Positions 11,087 through 18,712 of a stretch of 22,074 bases of DNA are shown piece after piece. The stretch lies in the IMG/VR virus record IMGVR_UViG_3300023184_000568, positions 1-22,074 of that record; one strand, 5' to 3'. A program made the translations under genes and the position numbers. The stretch is from a virus. The notes beneath the pieces were generated by a model. The model did no database searches. It was not told the origin of the DNA and saw nothing but the letters and a program-made list of their open reading frames with translations. Every line of letters begins with the position of its first letter. The stretch's first letter is position 1.

Positions 11087-11871
11087 TATCCGCCATTCTC
11101 TGGTATATCTTCCATATACATAAACTCAGGGTTAAATGATAGCCAACAAGTCAGGTTTGCGTTGGCATCGGCACGCCCATATCTGTTCTTTACTGGAGCA
11201 ACCGCCATAGAAGTACCAACGACACCAAGAGTGCAGATAAGAGCAGGTAGTTGAGCAACCTTACCCTGAAGGGCAGACCTAGGCTGGCACGGAGTTCCCA
11301 TAACACCCTCACTTGTATGATGAAGAACAATAATTGCAGCATTAGTAGCACGAGCAAGATACTTCAACTCCTTCATAATGGCACGCATTGAGGCAAACTC
11401 CTCACCACCATCGGTGGCTACATCCATTAGGTTATCTACAAAGACAGCAACTGGAGGACAACCCCAGAGTTCTTCAAAGGCTTGGACTTCCTCATCAATG
11501 TCTTGCAATGTGGGACTGGATTCAAAAGACCAGACAATATGGTTGCCCCTAGCAAGGGTAGCCTTGGTCCAGCCAAGGTCACTCTCCATTAACTGCTCTA
11601 CATCTGTCTGATTCTTACCTGAAATCATTGAGGCCAGACGCATAGCCATTGTGTGAGCATTGGTATCTGCTGAGATGTAAAGACTAGGCACCTTCATCTT
11701 AAGTGCCAACGCCAAGGCTAAAGTAGATTTACCAACACCTGGAGTTCCTGCCAACATAGAGACTTCTGCTCTACGAAATATAATTTTGTTACTTTCAAAA
11801 GAACGAAAGACAGAGGGCAATGGTTCCCCGCCTATGTCTGACCTGCCAACACTTCTTACTAGGGTTCTCAC
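11086..11871 (-). CDS. RecA/DnaB-fold ATPase, probable replicative helicase (RepA/AAA_25-like)
   Basis: 261 residues. Walker A GTPGVGKST at 42-50, Walker B VAVFVDN at 141-147, and a following AAIIVLHHTSEG strand (178-189) as in hexameric RecA-fold helicases. The length is right for RepA-type helicases and too short for DnaB with its N-terminal domain. It likely unwinds the fork for the split primase downstream. Translation starts at GTG 11871, preceded by CTTAAGACAGGATAAAA and a hairpin: the leader module in minus orientation. A RecA-like recombinase is the alternative. Confidence 0.8.
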   Translation of the reverse strand: MRTLVRSVGRSDIGGEPLPSVFRSFESNKIIFRRAEVSMLAGTPGVGKSTLALALALKMKVPSLYISADTNAHTMAMRLASMISGKNQTDVEQLMESDLGWTKATLARGNHIVWSFESSPTLQDIDEEVQAFEELWGCPPVAVFVDNLMDVATDGGEEFASMRAIMKELKYLARATNAAIIVLHHTSEGVMGTPCQPRSALQGKVAQLPALICTLGVVGTSMAVAPVKNRYGRADANANLTCWLSFNPEFMYMEDIPENGG

Positions 11872-11937
11872 TTTTATCCTGTCTTAAGTTGGAAAGAGAG
11901 TTACCAATCATCCAATGCCCCCGACAATCGGTAACTC
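11872..11937 (-). promoter_or_regulatory. Leader module before the helicase-like gene: hairpin plus CTTAAGACAGGAT
   Basis: Read on the minus strand, GAGTTACC pairs perfectly with GGTAACTC (11898-11937, 24-base loop). Eight bases later comes ACTTAAGACAGGATAAAA, directly before the GTG at 11871. It shows the module is not confined to the plus-strand operon. Confidence 0.7.
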
Positions 11938-11969
11938 CCTAACCAATCCTTATTCGATTATGCCCTGTA

Positions 11970-12359
11970 TTAGTTTACTGGCTTGCACTGGTCTGCGCCC
12001 ATCGGCTGCGGGCAGACCCACATCGCGTAAGGCTTGCCCGTTGCTTTGGCTAACCCCGTCTTGTAAGTGCGTGCTCCGTGAACGCAGGTCGGTGTACTTG
12101 ACGGAGCCTGCTGCGGGGCTGTTACGAAAGTAGGAGTTGCTTGAGTGACGGGAGTTGAAGAGGTGGTTGCCAAAGGGGAGACAACGTATGCACCTGTAAT
12201 CATCTTTGCTGTTGCTGCTATTTGTGTTGAGTAATCAGAGATTCCCTCTAGCAATATGCTGAGTTCTTCTACCGTGTTAGCACGGATGTTAATCATATCT
12301 GAATTCGATGCCATAGTGGAACGAATAGAGACCTGTAACTTATAGTCATCTGTTGCCAT
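11970..12359 (-). CDS. Zinc-ribbon-tailed protein of the replication module, possibly ssDNA-binding
   Basis: 129 residues. The N-terminal 60 residues are a regular alpha/beta segment, a Ser/Thr/Pro-rich linker follows (about 60-90), and the C-terminus has CVHGARTYKTGLAKATGKPY then WVCPQPMGADQCKP, a conserved actinophage C-H ... C ... C arrangement resembling topoisomerase-type zinc ribbons. Nucleic-acid binding is plausible; function not proven. The ATG at 12359 has AAAGGAAAAATAA upstream. A 98-base gap with a leader module follows. Confidence 0.65.
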   Translation of the reverse strand: MATDDYKLQVSIRSTMASNSDMINIRANTVEELSILLEGISDYSTQIAATAKMITGAYVVSPLATTSSTPVTQATPTFVTAPQQAPSSTPTCVHGARTYKTGLAKATGKPYAMWVCPQPMGADQCKPVN

Positions 12360-12959
12360 TTATTTTTCCTTTGCGAATTGGCAGTGTGCTGTGAGTCCAC
12401 AGAAACTGCACGATTGTAGGTTCGGTAGAAATATACCAGCCTTTCGGGCTTTGTCAAAGCCATCAACAAAATATTCCAGCGTGTCTTGCGTATATCTACT
12501 CAGGTCAATCATTGTCCCTGTCCCAGAGTCCCTGGACATCCAGTAGTTGCCTAGATTAACTTTTACTCCCAGCATCATCTCAACTCCTACTTTGTAGAAG
12601 CCTAGTTGAAGGTCGGATACGGGTAAGCGTGATGAAGTCTTGAGGTCAACTATAACTAACTGACCATCAACCTCAAATATTCTGTCAATAAACATCTTTA
12701 CTGTTACACCAGTGATGACAGGATTGAGTTCTAGTTCGATAGCCCTGGCACCTTGAGGTGTGGTCCAGAGTTTCCAACTAGGATTGTTCTTGCGCCAAAG
12801 GATATAGTTATCTACCCATTTGGAACCATTGGTATTCCACCAAACTTCATCTTCTTTGTTTGGGTTAGCAATCGTTTCACGCCCAGCCCTTCGGGCAGTG
12901 GCAAAGTCAAGTCCTTCTGTTTCTTTTTTCCACGCAGTATCCCAGAATGTATTACTCAT
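12360..12959 (-). CDS. Cas4/RecB-like Fe-S nuclease, catalytic part
   Basis: 199 residues. The PD-(D/E)XK core is visible: E75/E77 in AIELELNP, D92 in KMFIDRIF, D105-x-K107 in VIVDLKTSS and the motif-III-like Q118...Y122 (LQLGFYKVG). Three cysteines at C184, C187 and C193 (SCSFCGLTAHC) are the C-terminal ligands of a [4Fe-4S] cluster as in Cas4 and AddB. The fourth cysteine is in the separate upstream gene. ATG 12959 lies within the end of that gene (eight-base overlap). It probably works as an exonuclease in recombination and repair. Confidence 0.8.
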   Translation of the reverse strand: MSNTFWDTAWKKETEGLDFATARRAGRETIANPNKEDEVWWNTNGSKWVDNYILWRKNNPSWKLWTTPQGARAIELELNPVITGVTVKMFIDRIFEVDGQLVIVDLKTSSRLPVSDLQLGFYKVGVEMMLGVKVNLGNYWMSRDSGTGTMIDLSRYTQDTLEYFVDGFDKARKAGIFLPNLQSCSFCGLTAHCQFAKEK

Positions 12960-13140
12960 TTTCTAAATCCCACATTTCTGCTGCTAAGTGGAATGCTCTG
13001 CCTCCAGCAGACCAGATAGATGGTTCCTCTGGTACTTGTAGCAATCTACCTAAGTAATATTGGTAGCCACAAGTTAAGTAAGTTGTAAATGCAGAGTAAG
13101 AAATATGTGCTGGTAATTCATAGTCATCTAATTTAATCAT
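12952..13140 (-). CDS. Cas4/RecB-like Fe-S nuclease, N-terminal part as separate gene
   Basis: 62 residues containing HISYSAFTTYLTCGYQYYLG, the exact N-terminal signature of phage RecB/Cas4-like nucleases including the first cluster cysteine C24, then SAGGRAFHLAAEMWD. In known relatives this continues directly into the catalytic part. Here a TAA ends it and the remainder restarts in the +1 frame at an overlapping ATG. First gene of the minus-strand replication operon, preceded by a leader module with variant word TTTAAGACGGGGG. Confidence 0.75.
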   Translation of the reverse strand: MIKLDDYELPAHISYSAFTTYLTCGYQYYLGRLLQVPEEPSIWSAGGRAFHLAAEMWDLENE

Positions 13141-13217
13141 CGTATCCCCCGTCTTAAATTGTTACATAGTCCTCTCCTAGAGGACAGGAGTGAACTCGAT
13201 AGGAGAGAACTATGTAA
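13141..13217 (-). promoter_or_regulatory. Leader module with long hairpin before the replication operon
   Basis: An 18-base inverted repeat with a single mismatch (13162-13179 with 13200-13217, 20-base loop), then after three bases the variant word TTTAAGACGGGGG, and the ATG at 13140. The loop itself can form GAGG/CCTC alternatives and holds another GACAGGAG (13183-13190, plus strand). Confidence 0.7.
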
Positions 13218-13380
13218 TTCTATTTAGTTGTTAATCAGGTTACCCTCGGCAACCTGATTTAGGAAATGCCCCCCTACCCCCCAAGAAAAAAATCTTGGTT
13301 GGTAGAAGAGATGCTTCCCTCGTGTAACCTTCATTGAGGTTTCGCCCCCACTCTTGCGAGTAGGAAAAGTGTAGCATAGA
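13218..13380. other. Spacer between late terminator and replication operon with further hairpins
   Basis: No gene. It contains an AATCAGGTT/AACCTGATT hairpin (13233-13259), a CCAAGA/TCTTGG hairpin with A6 loop (13281-13298), two C6-type tracts at 13269-13282, an AACCT/AGGTT hairpin (13328-13343) and an ACTC/GAGT hairpin near 13351-13362. On the minus strand TATGCT near 13372-13377 could be the -10 box of the replication promoter, just behind the late terminator, but no clear -35 is seen. Confidence 0.5.
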
Positions 13381-13427
13381 AACAAAAAAGAACCCCACCA
13401 CCTCGGCGTGTTGCCAAGATGATGGGG
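13381..13427 (-). terminator. Intrinsic terminator of the late operon
   Basis: Read on the minus strand, a 15-pair stem (13427-13413 with 13407-13393, loop of five) followed by TTCTTTTTTG. Three of the stem pairs are G-U and form only in minus-strand RNA; in plus-strand RNA they would be C-A mismatches. So it is strand-specific and closes the tail/lysis transcript 22 bases after the last gene. Confidence 0.85.
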
Positions 13428-13449
13428 CCTTTATGTCTTAATACTTAGG

Positions 13450-13641
13450 TTACTTAGAACCCTTACCGAACTCAGTTGCCTTAGGGTCAAGTGCTTTTAG
13501 GACTGGACCAGCAACTGCTGCTACTGCTGCAGAAAGCAAAGCCTTAGGACTTGACTCCCCTGCAAGGTAGAGTGCTAGACAGGCAGCAAAGGCTGCACGG
13601 AAGTATGTCGAAGCGATTGCTACGAGTTTATCTTTATTCAT
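13450..13641 (-). CDS. Small membrane protein, candidate holin
   Basis: 63 residues starting MNKDKLVAIASTYFRAAFAA. Two hydrophobic stretches (about 14-26 and 33-49, ALLSAAVAAVAGPVL) and a short basic tail. It is the last gene of the late operon, next to the CHAP endolysin, and resembles proteins usually annotated as holins in actinophages. AAGGAG lies seven bases upstream of the ATG. Two other membrane proteins in the cassette are rival candidates. Confidence 0.65.
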   Translation of the reverse strand: MNKDKLVAIASTYFRAAFAACLALYLAGESSPKALLSAAVAAVAGPVLKALDPKATEFGKGSK

Positions 13642-13650
13642 TGGTTCTCC

Positions 13651-14160
13651 TTAGGATTTAAAGACTGGCTTACCAAAGCCCACGATAGTCACGGCTTGTG
13701 ACTTGCGTAGTTTGGAACCGTTCTTCTTCTTGTAGGCACGCACCTTCAGGCAGACTTGCCCTCCGTTGCGCTGGTCACCCTTTTTGTCGGGGGCAGTGTT
13801 GCCCTCAACAGTGGTGACTGTACCATCTGCGTTGTCCTTGATGACAATTCCAACGTGGCTGATACGGTCAACTCCATCATTAGGGAAGTCAAAGAATACG
13901 ACATCTCCTGGCAGTGGTACGGCATCTTCTGCCTTTTCCCACTGGTCTTTCTTTATGAATGCATTGGCACCGCCAGGGGTGTAGACACAGTTAGGGACCT
14001 TGAGCCCTACCTGATTGGCGCACCACATAACAAAGGAGCCACACCAGGGGGCAAAATTCGCCTTGGTGAAAGCCCCATATTTAGTTTCATTATCCTTTGG
14101 TCCCTCGACTACTCCAAGTTCACCTTTGGCTACTGCAATGAAATCATTCCTTTGTCCCAT
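13651..14160 (-). CDS. CHAP-domain endolysin
   Basis: 169 residues; one CHAP amidase/endopeptidase domain covers most of the protein. Catalytic C40 is in PWCGSFVMWCANQ, H102 in ISHVGIV, and E119/N121 in VEGNT provide the third position; PLPGDVVFFD at 82-91 is the usual CHAP strand. It cleaves peptidoglycan cross-links or the glycan-peptide bond at lysis. No separate cell-wall-binding domain is obvious; the basic C-terminus (KKKNGSKLRKSQAV) may serve. No signal peptide, so release through a holin is expected. The start overlaps the preceding stop. Confidence 0.85.
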   Translation of the reverse strand: MGQRNDFIAVAKGELGVVEGPKDNETKYGAFTKANFAPWCGSFVMWCANQVGLKVPNCVYTPGGANAFIKKDQWEKAEDAVPLPGDVVFFDFPNDGVDRISHVGIVIKDNADGTVTTVEGNTAPDKKGDQRNGGQVCLKVRAYKKKNGSKLRKSQAVTIVGFGKPVFKS

Positions 14161-14405
14161 TAATCACTCGCTCTCTTGTCAACCTTCGTAAAGGCTGCAT
14201 TGATTTCTGTTATAGTTAATTTACCATCATCGAGGAAGCCCCTTGCAAGGCGTTCAACAACAGTTGCAACTCCCAGAGTACCCGCAAGTACCACAGCCTT
14301 GGCTGTTGAGATTCCCACAACCGCACCCGCACCTATCACCGATAGGCCCGATGCTGCAAAGACTGCAATTATCCGAGCAAGTATGTTCCATATCCTGCTG
14401 ACCAT
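14160..14405 (-). CDS. Small membrane protein with C-terminal EF-hand-like loop
   Basis: 81 residues. Hydrophobic over about 5-46 (IIAVFAASGLSVIGAGAVVG, AVVLAGTLGVATV), followed by a soluble tail FLDDGKLTITEINAAFTKVD that has the D-x-G-x-(I/L)-x-x-x-E look of an EF-hand-type calcium loop. Similar lysis-cassette proteins occur in actinophages as holins or holin partners. The ATG overlaps the upstream stop (TAATG). Confidence 0.65.
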   Translation of the reverse strand: MVSRIWNILARIIAVFAASGLSVIGAGAVVGISTAKAVVLAGTLGVATVVERLARGFLDDGKLTITEINAAFTKVDKRASD

Positions 14406-14572
14406 TACTCATCCTTTGGATTGCGTAGTGGATAAGTGACAGCCCAAACAACAAGGGTACCAACAATGGCATAGCCCACTACTGTCTTGGCTGAGCCGTC
14501 AAGGACGACCCAAGCAATACCCATACCCAACAGGGTCCAGCACTGCTCTAACATATCTCTAAAAAAGTTCAC
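14405..14572 (-). CDS. Small two-pass membrane protein of the lysis cassette
   Basis: 55 residues from GTG 14572, which overlaps the upstream stop (GTGA), ending at TAA 14405-14407. Sequence begins NFFRDMLEQCWTLLGMGIAW after the start; two hydrophobic spans (about 11-25 and 30-46, VVGYAIVGTLVVWAV) and a polar tail RNPKDE. Possible holin or antiholin; exact role unknown. Confidence 0.65.
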   Translation of the reverse strand: MNFFRDMLEQCWTLLGMGIAWVVLDGSAKTVVGYAIVGTLVVWAVTYPLRNPKDE

Positions 14573-16548
14573 GGTTTGCGTCTCCTTACGGTTTTAGATT
14601 CTCTACTGGCAGCACCGCCGCCAGAGGAGGAGCCACCACTAGAGGGGGTTCTAGTAGTGGTTGTAGATGCCGCCATAGTTGCTGCACTTACAGCAATCTG
14701 TCCAACAATAACGGAGGCAACAATAATTTTTTCTGACTCAGTGCGCTCTTGCTCTGACATATCAGCACCAATACTGGCTACTGCAAGTAGGGCATTGGCT
14801 GGGTCACTAAAGATTTCTGCAAGTAATTCTGCTGGATTCTCAAGGAGAACCAGAGCAATTGCTACCTCTGCAGTAATAACAACTTCATTGCCTGCCTCAT
14901 CTGTACGCACCTCAATAGGTGTATCAGGTGGCAAGTCTTGAAGGGTAATACCAGCATCTTGAATTGCTTGTGCAGTTACTGGTGCGCCTTGCGCTGCTTC
15001 TATAACTGCTTCTGCTACTATCTGTCTCTCCTGTGCAGTTGCATTAGGAGGAGCGATAGGAGGCTCGGTATGAGGTTCCGCTGGTTGAGGATTAGGTTCT
15101 GGCGTGGGTGGTACAGGCTCAGGGGCAGGCTCTAATGGAGGTTCAACCACAGGTGGTTCCTCTACTGGAACAGGAGGTTCTTCCGCTGGAGGCTGACCAA
15201 TTGAACCCTCAGGGTCAGGGATTGCAACGGGCGGTTCAGGCTCAACTGCAGGAGGCTCTGGCTCAACAAGAATTGGCTCGGGTTCAATTACAGGTGGTAC
15301 TGAGCCAATAGGTGGCTCAACTGGTATAGGTGTTGGTTCTGCAACAGGAATTGGTTCTGGCGTAGGTACTGGTACTGGCACTGGTACTGGTTGTGGCACG
15401 GGTTGTGGACTTGGCTCTGGCTGTGGGGTTACCACAGGTGGCTCAGGAACAGGCTCAGGACGAACAGGCTCAGGCGTTGGAACTGGTACAGGAATTGGTA
15501 CGGGTTCGGGCGTTGGCACTGGTTGAGGAACGGGAGTAGGTAATGGCTCTGGGGTTGGCTGTGGCGTTGGCTGTACTGGCACTGGCGTATTGGTATCTAC
15601 AGGGGTTGGAGTAGGCGATGGTTCAAGAGTGGGTTGTGGTGTTGGGATTGGGGTTGGCTCTGGGGTTGGTGTTGGGCTACTGCTCGGCGATGCCTCGGGT
15701 GTGGCGGTTGGAGAAGGAGTTGGCACAGGTGTTACAGATGGCACGGGAGATGCGCTTGGAGAAGTCGAAGGTTGAGGGGTTACGACGGGAGTGGCAGAAG
15801 CAGAAGGTGTTGGAGTCGGAGTGGGAGTAACAATTGCTACGGCTGTTACAACAGGAGCAATATAAACTTGAGTAAGCCCTGCTTGTTCTAAGGAAACAAC
15901 ACTTCCACTTGAAAGACGGACACCAGTTCGTGTATTAAGATTAGGTTGAATATTTGAAAGATAAGTAATAGTTAATGTGTTGTCAGGATTAATAGCAGCA
16001 GTTACCACAATTGTAGACAAAGGATTGGCACTTGCGTTTTGCCCATAAGGACGAACTGCTAGGTCAACTTGAAATCCTGCTTGACTAGAAGTAATAATCA
16101 AATGCTCATCTGGTGCTTGCCACCCCGCTGGGTATGAGTTAGATGGATTGGAATTATTAGGGTCAAGAACTACCCAGTCATATGCATTAACTGAGATTGA
16201 TGGTGCATTTGGGAAAGTACTATAGTTATTATCTTGTGTGCCAAATACAATAGTTGAGTTAGTTGTTGCATAAACTGCTGTGTAGTTAATACCTTGAAAA
16301 TTGATAGCAGTAGGCAAGGCTACTTGGTAAGAGACATCATCTCCACCACAAGTATCCTGTACTAAGACTGGTGTTGAGGTTGCTGTAGTAGAACCTGCTG
16401 TTAAAGTTTCTGTATTAAGAACTGTTGCAGCCGTTGATGCTGTTGCTATTGATTGTGCTGTTGTTATACAAGTTGCTTGTGCAGGTGGTGCATAAAAAGA
16501 TGTGCCTACTACTATGAAGAAAGCAGCAAGTGCTTTATTTTTTCTCAC
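14569..16548 (-). CDS. Secreted proline-rich protein, unknown function
   Basis: 659 residues from the GTG at 16548, chosen because it gives a textbook signal peptide (RKNKALAAFFIVVG, cleavage after APPAQA); a TTG at 16572 is possible. Then comes a beta-rich domain of about 200 residues with VSYQVALPTAINFQGINYTA, reminiscent of nidogen-like or adhesive folds; then roughly 260 residues dominated by P-x-P, PTP and PEP; then a helical segment ending in a hydrophobic stretch (IIVASVIVGQIAVSAATMAA) and a Gly/Ser-rich basic tail KTVRRRKP. It would be exported and could span the cell wall. Placed between tail-side and lysis genes. Confidence 0.7.
   Translation of the reverse strand: MRKNKALAAFFIVVGTSFYAPPAQATCITTAQSIATASTAATVLNTETLTAGSTTATSTPVLVQDTCGGDDVSYQVALPTAINFQGINYTAVYATTNSTIVFGTQDNNYSTFPNAPSISVNAYDWVVLDPNNSNPSNSYPAGWQAPDEHLIITSSQAGFQVDLAVRPYGQNASANPLSTIVVTAAINPDNTLTITYLSNIQPNLNTRTGVRLSSGSVVSLEQAGLTQVYIAPVVTAVAIVTPTPTPTPSASATPVVTPQPSTSPSASPVPSVTPVPTPSPTATPEASPSSSPTPTPEPTPIPTPQPTLEPSPTPTPVDTNTPVPVQPTPQPTPEPLPTPVPQPVPTPEPVPIPVPVPTPEPVRPEPVPEPPVVTPQPEPSPQPVPQPVPVPVPVPTPEPIPVAEPTPIPVEPPIGSVPPVIEPEPILVEPEPPAVEPEPPVAIPDPEGSIGQPPAEEPPVPVEEPPVVEPPLEPAPEPVPPTPEPNPQPAEPHTEPPIAPPNATAQERQIVAEAVIEAAQGAPVTAQAIQDAGITLQDLPPDTPIEVRTDEAGNEVVITAEVAIALVLLENPAELLAEIFSDPANALLAVASIGADMSEQERTESEKIIVASVIVGQIAVSAATMAASTTTTRTPSSGGSSSGGGAASRESKTVRRRKP
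15045..15830 (-). repeat. Proline/threonine-glutamate repeat coding region
   Basis: Irregular tandem units of P-T-P, P-E-P and P-x-P codons, about 260 residues. The DNA is a repetitive mix of GGT/TGG/AGG triplets on the plus strand and may vary in length by slippage. Confidence 0.8.
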
Positions 16549-16732
16549 ATAATAAGAGATAAATCTGGTCAACTCGGGCCTCTAATCTATTGACTTGGTC
16601 TTTGACTGAACTGCCCCCGTTTGTTTTTAATTCAAATAAGTAATGCTTAACCATCCATCGAACTGCTCCAGCAAATGCTGCGCCGATGGCGGATATGGAT
16701 ACTATTAATGCTGCCCAATCTACCGCGCTCAT
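16535..16732 (-). CDS. Small membrane-anchored coiled-coil protein
   Basis: 65 residues starting MSAVDWAALIVSISAIGAAF. One transmembrane span (about 5-24) and a C-terminal amphipathic helix VKDQVNRLEARVDQIYLLL likely to form a coiled coil. This type is common between tail and lysis genes of actinophages and is sometimes called a holin-like or spanin-like accessory. The start overlaps the preceding stop and its end overlaps the proline-rich gene. Confidence 0.7.
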   Translation of the reverse strand: MSAVDWAALIVSISAIGAAFAGAVRWMVKHYLFELKTNGGSSVKDQVNRLEARVDQIYLLLCEKK

Positions 16733-18687
16733 TATACTGTCCTTACGATTATCTCTATGATGCCACCAAAACCATCAAAGCGTTTATCGGGCGGTGTCAT
16801 ACGGGTGAATGTAACTTGTTCGATTACTGCTTGTCGTGATTCTCCTGTTGTCAAGTCCTGCCAAGTCAGAACATCGCCTGTCTTTTCAATCTCTTCTAGC
16901 AATTGGATACGAGCATATGCTCTACCCTCATAGCCAACTACGGTATTAAACCTATCTGTTTCAATATCAAAACAATAGACAGGAAAACGAATGACTCTAT
17001 TGCGGGGAGATGCAATGGTTGCTTTGGCTTGGTATCCCTTAAAGGTAGGGCCAGCAGTTGTAGTAGTTGTATCACGGCTAAGTGTAAACTTGTATGCTAG
17101 GAACTCTTGTGCTACTTCAGGCTGAGATGTAGTTACTTCTACTGCATCTACACCTACATTGTAGGTAATGTGGTCATACTGTGTCTCAGTACCACTTGCT
17201 TCTGTTGCAAGAGATGACAATGTAAAGTCACCAGATGTAAATGAACCACGTGCAATAAGACGCTTGTAATTCTTGGGCTCTAGGGTAGAAAATCTAATCT
17301 TACCTGTAGTTATAGAACCAGTTGTTGCTAAAGTTGTAGTTGATTGAATGGCTATGCCGTTGCTGCCTGATGTAGTAAAGGCTAGTTGGTTGGTGTTACC
17401 TATAAAGTCTACGCTAGTAGCGTATCCAGTAGCAGTACTGAGGTAGGTATCTTTAGCATAGGCAAAGCGTAGAGATTCAATTTCTGTGCCTAGGTCAATA
17501 CGATATAGCCCAGGAGATGTCCCAATTGTACCAGTTGCCCAGACATATTTATCACGGAATGCAAAGTCACGAACACCATTAGTGTCTTCAAATATCAACG
17601 GACCATAAGACAAGTCACCAGTTGTATCTGAGATACTAGCCACACGCATACCTTTATTAGTACCAATCATCAAGTAACCAAGGTACGACTCAATCTTAAG
17701 AACTATCTCCCCAATTGGCAGTTGCGCTGCTACAATCCCTGATGTCAGGGTAGGCATAACACCAGCAGTAGATAGAACAAACTTGTAGATGGCAGAGTTA
17801 CCGCCAAGGTAACCAGCAGCATAGATGGCAGAGCCACCTTCGGAGATAGATGACCAAGTCCAGTCAGTATTTGGATGAGTATATGTAGCAGTTGGTAGGG
17901 CGTAAGAAGAACCCTTAGCATTAGTTAATTCATAAACAGATGCACCAATGCAAGCAACAAGACGTTGTTTAACCCAGCCTAGTACTACTTTTTCGCTATC
18001 AGTATTGTAATACGCTGAGTATCCAGCAGCAGGTGTAGCAATCTCACCTGAATAAATATGGTCATTGTCAGCAACAAATAGATGCGCACCATCAGTTGTA
18101 ATTGCAAGCGTAGCAGTATCTAATCCAGCAGTTACAACACTAGAATAAGTAACAGCAGTACCAGTAGCAGTATAGTTTTTAATAGTTGTATCTGCTGGTG
18201 TCCAAGCAACAATTTTATCGGTTGCCCCATCTACTACAGAGATAAGTTTATATACACCAGTAGTAACACCAGTCATATTGGCTGTCTCTTTGAGCAGAGT
18301 AACCTGTCCCTTAGTCCACACATCTACATTGTCTGAGTCAGCAAAACGATAGTTAACTGTTTCACCTGCGGAAGGGTCATAGAACTTAATGCCTGTGCCA
18401 TTATGGAAAGAAGACTGGCTTCTTAGCCAGAAACCAGTGAGTGACTGCTCACCTGGTTCTGCACCAATGTCTGACTGTTCCTTACGAAACGGTGCAGTCT
18501 GGCGGATATATGGACGAGCATCACTGATAGCGTAGAAGAAGGGAAGTCCACCTACTGCCACATCATATGACTCATTAGTGTTCTGCCAAGTAGAACTAGA
18601 TGAAACAATACCTAAGTCAACAGCAATAGCACGACCAATGCTGGCAGTTGCAGAGCCTCTACCTTCGGTTATATCTCTTGTTGCCAC
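16732..18687 (-). CDS. Minor tail protein with beta-propeller-like repeats
   Basis: 651 residues from a GTG at 18687 with AGGAG five to nine bases upstream. The middle (about 180-420) contains several related beta segments (LAITTDGAHLFVADNDHIYS; GYLMIGTNKGMRVAS; KYVWATGTIGTSPGLYRIDL) as in beta-propeller blades. The C-terminus (TRMTPPDKRFDGFGGIIEII) is a compact beta domain. Such proteins sit at the tail tip and bind the host surface. Assignment is by fold character and position; no catalytic motif. Confidence 0.65.
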   Translation of the reverse strand: MATRDITEGRGSATASIGRAIAVDLGIVSSSSTWQNTNESYDVAVGGLPFFYAISDARPYIRQTAPFRKEQSDIGAEPGEQSLTGFWLRSQSSFHNGTGIKFYDPSAGETVNYRFADSDNVDVWTKGQVTLLKETANMTGVTTGVYKLISVVDGATDKIVAWTPADTTIKNYTATGTAVTYSSVVTAGLDTATLAITTDGAHLFVADNDHIYSGEIATPAAGYSAYYNTDSEKVVLGWVKQRLVACIGASVYELTNAKGSSYALPTATYTHPNTDWTWSSISEGGSAIYAAGYLGGNSAIYKFVLSTAGVMPTLTSGIVAAQLPIGEIVLKIESYLGYLMIGTNKGMRVASISDTTGDLSYGPLIFEDTNGVRDFAFRDKYVWATGTIGTSPGLYRIDLGTEIESLRFAYAKDTYLSTATGYATSVDFIGNTNQLAFTTSGSNGIAIQSTTTLATTGSITTGKIRFSTLEPKNYKRLIARGSFTSGDFTLSSLATEASGTETQYDHITYNVGVDAVEVTTSQPEVAQEFLAYKFTLSRDTTTTTAGPTFKGYQAKATIASPRNRVIRFPVYCFDIETDRFNTVVGYEGRAYARIQLLEEIEKTGDVLTWQDLTTGESRQAVIEQVTFTRMTPPDKRFDGFGGIIEIIVRTV

Positions 18688-18712
18688 GTTGCTCCTTAGT
18701 TAGAAAATTAAA

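Noticed and set aside
14254-14472. Cysteine-rich 72-residue minus-strand frame
   Set aside because: It lies across two better genes (14160-14405 and 14405-14572) that join by overlaps; the cysteines come from TGC/TGT codons in a shifted frame of hydrophobic sequence.
15045-15830. Possible CRISPR-like or minisatellite array
   Set aside because: Units are irregular and codon-phased; there are no constant repeats with unique spacers. They encode a P-x-P region.
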